A stretch of 64,000 nt of DNA from Lingula anatina (taxonomy: Eukaryota > Brachiopoda > Lingulata > Lingulida > Lingulidae): contig NW_019776102.1 of the NCBI RefSeq assembly GCF_001039355.2, positions 275,747 through 339,746 on the forward strand. The letters run 5' to 3'. A model generated the notes under the pieces. The model was given only the letters and a program-made list of their open reading frames with translations. It did not search any database and was not told where the DNA came from. Position numbers and translations under genes: made by a program. Positions 58,650 to 64,000 of the stretch are shown piece after piece; within the stretch, counting starts at the first letter, position 1; the number at the start of each line of letters is the position of its first letter.

Positions 58650-60519
58650 TAATTATATGTTGTAAACTACTTTGTAAATCATGCAATGTGAAATGAGTTT
58701 CTTGGTCTGTTAGCATTTTTTTGCAACATCAAGTTGAGCATCTTATGTGGACATCAATACCAAGACAAATAGAAGAGCATGTTAACTGTTTTTACAGTAT
58801 ACTGGCATTGAATCAACAAGAGTCCAGTTTCAGGAACGTATAGATGTTCATCATTTGCTTAAATTGGTGTTTGTTTCCAACAAAAATTTGGCTAACAAAA
58901 ACCCATTGCATGCTTAGTGCTTCATATTTGTGCAGATCATGTCAACAGGTAGGAGAAGAACCCTGCTTCAAACCTCGGACTTACACCATTGTCTGTATTT
59001 CACTCGTACATCATGTTCCAGTAACATATGCACATTCTGCTGTGGTCTGAATTTCATGCTCCTACATAGAGGTGTGAAAAGTATTGAAATGGCCTTGTCT
59101 ACGCTGTGTAGATATTCTTCTAGCTAATAAAGTAAAGCTTTAGTAGATCGTGTTTGGATGCATGCTTCAACCTTTTGTTTCATGTTATGCACCGTCTTCC
59201 AGTAGATATCACATTCACATTAATGGGATTGTGAGTGCTTTGGCTGGCAGGCAGTTGATAAATGAAATTGTTGGGTCCAGTAAAGGTTTAAAGTCTGTCT
59301 GACAAGACTAAGTAGTGGTTTGAAATTTAAAAAAGATTGTCTTCATAAGACTCTGAAGCTATTACTGTGACTTATAGTTGGAAGCAAGCTAAGTCATTAT
59401 GAAATGGAGCCCAGGGCCCAGTTTCACTGAAGAATGTCTTGATATATAAAATTTGTTCTCCATCAATTTTTGGACTGTATCAGGATACATCCTGCAATAG
59501 ACAAAATTAAGTAACTGTTTTTCCTAAACATTTGCTTAATATTTGTTACTTTGTTTGTCTCATGTCCTCACTTAATTGGACTGCTACTGATTTGACTTTG
59601 ATCAAGGAAGACTATATTTATACTTGTAAAAGTTTAAAAGAAACTTTCATGTTTGTTCTTTTGTAAAACTGAACCCAGATCCAGGGTGAATGGCTATCAC
59701 CGTCCTGCTAGTTCTTTTCTAGATTATTGCTTATATATGCCTCTGGTTCAGAATGCAAATGTATATAAAAAAGCATATTGTTTTGTATCGTGGTGGATCT
59801 TTAACTATGGATGTTGGTGCTGATGTGACACAAGTACTGGGTAATTTTGTAGTGGTGCCACAAGACATTCCACCAAATAATATTAATAATGATTAAGAGA
59901 CAGAAAATTCATAAAGCTATTTATATCTTTTTACAGGTTTGTAGTCTATTAAGTTTTGTACCTGTAATGGTTTTATAATTATTTTATATTGTTTTAAGCA
60001 TGTTTTAGCTTGATGTGCATGCAAAATATCTAAACAGATTTCCTATGGTTATCTACATTTTTAAATCTGTGATAATATTTTCATTTGGGTTTTGTATTTT
60101 CACTGATAAGAAGTATGTCCAATGATAAAATAACTAAATTTGTAACCATGATAAGGTAGTTCTACATCGCTTTTCATTCTCAGTTCTGTACTTTCCTAAG
60201 ATCTGAACATTCCTCAGGATGTGTTAGACATGAAAAGAATATTTTGAGAAATGATTAAGCTTTGCCCAATGTAGCTTCTGTTGTATTATTTGTTGTCTAA
60301 TTAACTGGTAAATGTGCATTATTATTATTATTATTATTAAAAGCCTGTTCTAATTTTGTCAAAATGAAATGGGCTATAACATTTATGAAAATGTATTTTT
60401 GTAGAGTTTAAGCTTCATAACAAATTGTGCAAACATTAGCTTGGTCCCATTCCCCATTTATGTAAACAAATTTGATTTTATAGGCTTGAACAGGTGTTTG
60501 GTAATTTTCAGTTAAGAGA
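58650..60519. other. RP2 3' UTR and following non-coding sequence
   Basis: A 3' UTR to about 59150 (AATAAA at 59126-59131), then AT-rich sequence. The word GGGCCCAGTTTCA at about 59413 also appears near 46033 (and GGGCCCCAATTTCA near 32369), suggesting remnants of one dispersed repeat. No coding region seen. Confidence 0.45.
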
Positions 60520-60524
60520 GAATT

Positions 60525-61076
60525 CAGGCCTACCCAACTACCAGACTCGGCACCTAAGGATCCTGAATTAACCGGTATATCGGACCACGCTACCCGTTTT
60601 CAAGGTGTGTGTCAGATCGCATTTCGGAGTATCAGCCAGAACACCGACAGGATGAGCCCTGGCATGCTCAGCTGTCACCTTGATTGGATAGTAAACGATT
60701 GTCGTAAAATCGCTATATGATTTTAAAACCGGGTGCATAAATTTGAAAGCCACGTAGATGAACCTTAGACTGCCACATTAATCTAATACAATGCAAAAAA
60801 AGCCCTATCAAAAGTGGTTAAAACATTCAAACCGAATGTCGTAAAGTCCCCATATATACCCATAGAGACAATAAAATAGAGTACTCTAAAGTAAGAGTAC
60901 AGTTTAAGGTTGTTCAGCCGAGCGTGGATGAGCCCGCAGTCGTGCTACAAAATTTGTTCTGGGGTATGATACTCCGAAATGCAATCTGACACACACCTTG
61001 AAAACGGGTAGTGTGGTCCGATATACCGGTTAATTCAGGATCATTAGGTGCCGAGTCTGGTAGTTGGGTAGGCCTG
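60525..61076. mobile_element. Inverted-repeat transposon, 552 bp, same family as 4313-4629
   Basis: Same termini (CAGGCCTACCCAACTACC and inverse) and same inner terminal-repeat blocks (CCCGTTTTCAAGGTGTGT, AAAATTTGTTCTGGGGTATG). Flanked by GAATT on both sides (60520-60524 and 61077-61081), a 5-bp target duplication. The centre (about 60640-60945) is unrelated to the shorter copy and has no coding frame of note. Confidence 0.92.
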
Positions 61077-61081
61077 GAATT

Positions 61082-62691
61082 ATTAACTTACCAGATTAAG
61101 TGATTTAACCTAAACTTTGTTTGTAATGCAAACTGTAACATACATTAGTGAATATCAGATACAGCTGAAACGGAATAAGCGAAATGCTGTTAGAAGGGTT
61201 TGTTAACTTAAAGGATATAGAATTGAGAAAATATAGTTTTATTTTTCTTTTTTTAATGTTCATATATATGTACAATTATTTATTATTTCCAAATTAATTA
61301 CCATTAATAACACCTTCGGTAATGAGCAAGAGTTTTGGTTAGGATAGCAGGATCCAAAGAATAAGCAGGCATAGCATTTGTTTTGCTGAAGATACAACTT
61401 TACCCCACTCTTAGTTTCTTCCTTCCCCTGAGTTTGATGCATCATGGCACTCTTTTTTTTTTTTCAGTGTAGAAGAGTCGCCAAATTATTTTCATAGCAT
61501 TTGTTTTGTTGCAGCCTTTATGCACATAATCAACAGTTACTTAATCTGAACATTTTCCGTCCGCTTCTTTGTTTTTAGAAGTAACTAGTGCACATCAGTG
61601 ATTCGTTGATTTTTATTGTAAAAGGTATGAAGCAATAAATGTATTGTCTATTAGGGCCTTGTATTTATGATTTATAATTGCATCCGTCAGAGTGTAAAAA
61701 ACAAAGAAAATTTTGTTGCTAGTTTTCTCATCCCATTAATTGTCCATTTACCTATAGTTTACCTTCATGGATCATTACTGCATTGAATTATGATAATACC
61801 TGCATCGACATGCTCCTGTAGCGTGACTCTCCCCAATGCCCACCCCCCACCCCACCGTTTTGGCCACTGGGGTGTTTTTTATGCATGTACAGTACATACA
61901 TTTAAAACGTACAGCTTGGTCTTAATTATTATCTTCATGTGTCTCATGGCTACCAGGGGGAATCAGAAAACTGCATGGAAGTAACGATGTAGCACCTATT
62001 TAACTGCCACTCACACCACAGCCGCTCGCTCCTACCGTGGATGCACCATGTTGTACTTCCATGCTCTCACTATCTTAATTGCTCGCTGGCTCCATTCCGC
62101 CATCCTTTTCGCTCACTCTTTTATCGACTCTCTCACTTACCCACTCTTACTCTCTGTCACTCGCTCAATTTAAACTTCAAACTTCGTGCGATGAGAAAAA
62201 GAACCTAATAATAATAAAAGAGTTTATTCGGCTATTGTATACATATTTTTTATAAAATACACATAAAACGGAAATTGTTTGAACATCTCGGGTTTAAGAA
62301 AGATCAAATAGATAATTAGAAATAAAATAAAATAGTAAAAAACAATACCGACAGAAATAAAAAGATAGGTTGAGAGTAATTGTTAAAATTATCTTTTACT
62401 ATTTAAAAGAAATGCAGCGGTTGGATAAAAGCTTTTTAAAAACTGTTTGCTTCCTCTTAAAGTTAAAGGTCTACATTTGCTTGGGAGAAATTTAGTTTAT
62501 TAGCAGGGTGAAAGTTATCGTTAATAATTTTAACGGTTTGGAAGCTACCTTTTTCCATATAAATGCTTCTAGGAGAGGGGAAATCCAACCCCACTATTCT
62601 TCTGCACGTCTCGGTAAGCCGACCTTAGTTTTTCTTGGAAAGTAAACTCCCAGTCTCGCTTTCCTTAGCTGTTTGTGTATATGGTTACGAC
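61082..62691. other. Non-coding, AT-rich to mixed sequence
   Basis: No supported gene. Contains a C-rich stretch at about 61839-61857 and a run of CTCACTC/CTCGCT words at about 62000-62165. Short frames (61260-61445 reverse, 61790-61984 forward) have no recognised similarity. Confidence 0.4.
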
Positions 62692-62849
62692 GGGGGCGTC
62701 TCGATAGTCCGAAGGTTCATTGGTCCGAAAAGTGGTAACATTTTCATCGATTTTTTAATCAAGGGTTCATTGGTCCGAAGGTTCTATAGTGAACATTCGG
62801 ACCAATGAACCTTCGGACTATTGAACCTTCGGACTATCGCTACGGCCCC
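62692..62849 (-). mobile_element. Short hAT-like element A, 158 bp, with 8-bp target duplication
   Basis: Ends GGGGGCGTCTCGATAGTCCG and CGGACTATCGCTACGGCCCC are imperfect inverse complements. The octamer GTTACGAC flanks both sides (62684-62691 and 62850-62857). Inside, the word TTCATTGGTCCGAAGG recurs in both orientations. No coding capacity. Confidence 0.88.
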
Positions 62850-62869
62850 GTTACGACAAGTCCAGTTTA

Positions 62870-63043
62870 GGGGCCGTAGCGATAGTCCGAAGGTTCAATA
62901 GTCCGAAGGTTCATTGGTCCGAATGTTCACTATAGAACCTTCGGACCAATGAACCCCTGATTAAAAAATCGATAAAAATGTTACCACTTTTCGGACCAAT
63001 GAACCTTCGGACCAATGAACCTTCGGACTATCGAGACGCCCCC
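62870..63043 (+). mobile_element. Element B, inverted copy of A, 174 bp
   Basis: Nearly identical to element A in the opposite direction, 20 bp away, forming one long hairpin. It is longer by exactly one 16-bp unit (CCTTCGGACCAATGAA repeated in tandem near 62993-63024). Its flanking octamers (CCAGTTTA and GATATTGA) do not match, so it shows no target duplication. Confidence 0.85.
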
Positions 63044-63217
63044 GATATTGAGATCAACCCAAGCAGCTAGTGTAAAATCGTCTGCTTGCTTAACTGCTAT
63101 ATTATCGATGTAAACAGTCTTTTTATCATTCTTATCATTCTTTCTCAAATCTACTATGCCATTTCTTTCGTTTGAACCCATCAGACTTCGTTAGAACCTC
63201 GGACAAAATGGCTACGT

Positions 63218-63335
63218 ACCTATACTCCCCCGCACCGATACTCCCCCGCACCGATACTCCCCCACTTCTTTACATCCCCGCACCGATACTCCCCCGCACC
63301 GATACTCCCCCGCTTCTTTACATCCCTGCACTATG
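63218..63335 (+). repeat. Tandem repeat with CACCGATACTCCCCCG unit
   Basis: A 16-bp unit (CACCGATACTCCCCCG) occurs at least four times, in two groups each followed by CTTCTTTACATCCC, giving a higher-order repeat of about 54 bp. Confidence 0.85.
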
Positions 63336-64000
63336 GAAGCGTATAAGTGCCACAACACACAACAAAATCACTCAACACACAACACAATTTCAACATGACA
63401 CATTTAACTTCTCGACACAACACCAAAGAAAATCGCAACACAACACATTAACTTCTCCACACAACGGAAATAGATGGCGCTTTCGGCCCGGACGTCTTGG
63501 AAAAGCCGCGAAAACCCACAGAACGATTCTGTGATTGTTTCCTTATTTTCTCAAGGCATTTACAATAATGTGTCACTTTTGGGGGTCCAGGAAAAGCGCA
63601 CTTTTGAAAACATTGTACTACAGAGAAGTTTTAATATCAGATAATCTGTTTTGAATGTTGCATATTCTATGCTGAGTGTGTGTGTGTGTATTGAGGGGGG
63701 GGGAAGCCAAAATCGTATTTGCGGAGAGAAACAGGGGTGGACGGAGGGAGAAGCAAGCAGCAGCAAGTATACCACGACTAGGTAACCCTCATCGCGAAAG
63801 CCGGGCAGGTTCTTACGGTATCTCTTCGACGTGCGCTGAGACCGAGACGGTCGCCGATTATTGCCTACGGGGTACGGGCAACCCTCATCGCAGAAGCTTG
63901 CTAGGGTGTTTACGGTGTTACGGTCTTTCCTTGCCGCGCTGGGAGGCCGAGTTGACCGTCTGTACCAGTCACAGTCAGCCTGCACAGCGGAAGCCGGGAA
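63336..64000. other. GC-rich edge of the window with two diverged repeats
   Basis: A (CA/AC)-rich part (63350-63460), a (GT)n with G9 (63677-63704), then two related blocks: GTAACCCTCATCGCGAAAGC at about 63781 and GCAACCCTCATCGCAGAAGC at about 63888, each followed by TTACGGT and CGCTGRGA..CGAG. On the reverse strand both stay open as Arg/Ser-rich sequence with DEG. The GC content is far above the rest of the window. Identity unknown. Confidence 0.45.

Noticed and set aside
63218-63335. Possible CRISPR-like repeat array
   Set aside because: Repeat units are directly adjacent with no spacers, in a eukaryotic genome; it is a simple tandem repeat.
63740-64000. Possible ribosomal or other structured RNA because of the GC-rich content
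   Set aside because: No 5S, 18S, 28S, tRNA or spliceosomal RNA signature could be read; the two internal blocks look like a diverged repeat instead.

Overview
The window is nuclear DNA from an animal. All genes have short exons, GT-AG introns of about 100 bp to 1.8 kb (one of about 7.4 kb), AT-rich introns and many short inverted-repeat transposons. The recognisable proteins (VPS26, RP2, U1A/Snf, Pur-alpha, SPRYD3) are single, well-conserved bilaterian copies with invertebrate-like traits: one Snf protein, one PUR gene, and one VPS26 gene with a duplicated exon. A marine invertebrate such as a lophotrochozoan or a non-vertebrate deuterostome fits best, but the phylum cannot be fixed from sequence alone. 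Two single-base N gaps (2877 and 27010) are each flanked by near-identical sequence differing at about 2 percent, which suggests unmerged haplotypes of a highly polymorphic genome.

Layout. 1-13252 (+): 3' part of a large gene whose exons encode spectrin-like helical repeats, then a long disordered region, then in the same reading frame a complete actin domain of about 372 residues. 15281-17753 (-): unrecognised protein of about 303 aa, head to head with 18096-29586 (+), PUR-alpha. 33871-37309 (-): U1A/U2B''-type snRNP protein (SNRPA/Snf), head to head with 37874-43375 (+), retromer subunit VPS26, which carries two mutually exclusive copies of one exon. 45850-50707 (-): SPRYD3 with two SPRY domains. 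52447-53504 (+): small secreted precursor ending in a cyclic, probably amidated peptide with the core CLWKMC. 54809-58649 (+): complete RP2, the ARL3 GTPase-activating protein. 58650-64000: no protein gene seen; several transposons, a foldback pair and GC-rich repeats.

Mobile DNA: a CAGGCCTACCC inverted-repeat family with 5-bp target duplications (4313-4629 and 60525-61076), an 8-bp-target element with a RecQ-helicase-like fragment inside PUR intron 1 (19623-20228), a second 8-bp-type short element (23906-24091), a decayed mariner in an SNRPA intron (about 35321-36569), a palindromic family at 32676-32914 and 55231-55455, and an inverted pair at 62692-63043.

The genes are ordinary housekeeping neighbours rather than an operon: RNA splicing, endosome sorting, ciliary trafficking and nucleic-acid binding. 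The most unusual items are the spectrin-repeat/actin fusion, the VPS26 exon pair and the urotensin-like peptide precursor. Exon boundaries were assigned by hand from splice sites, reading phase and family conservation; no alignment or transcript was available.
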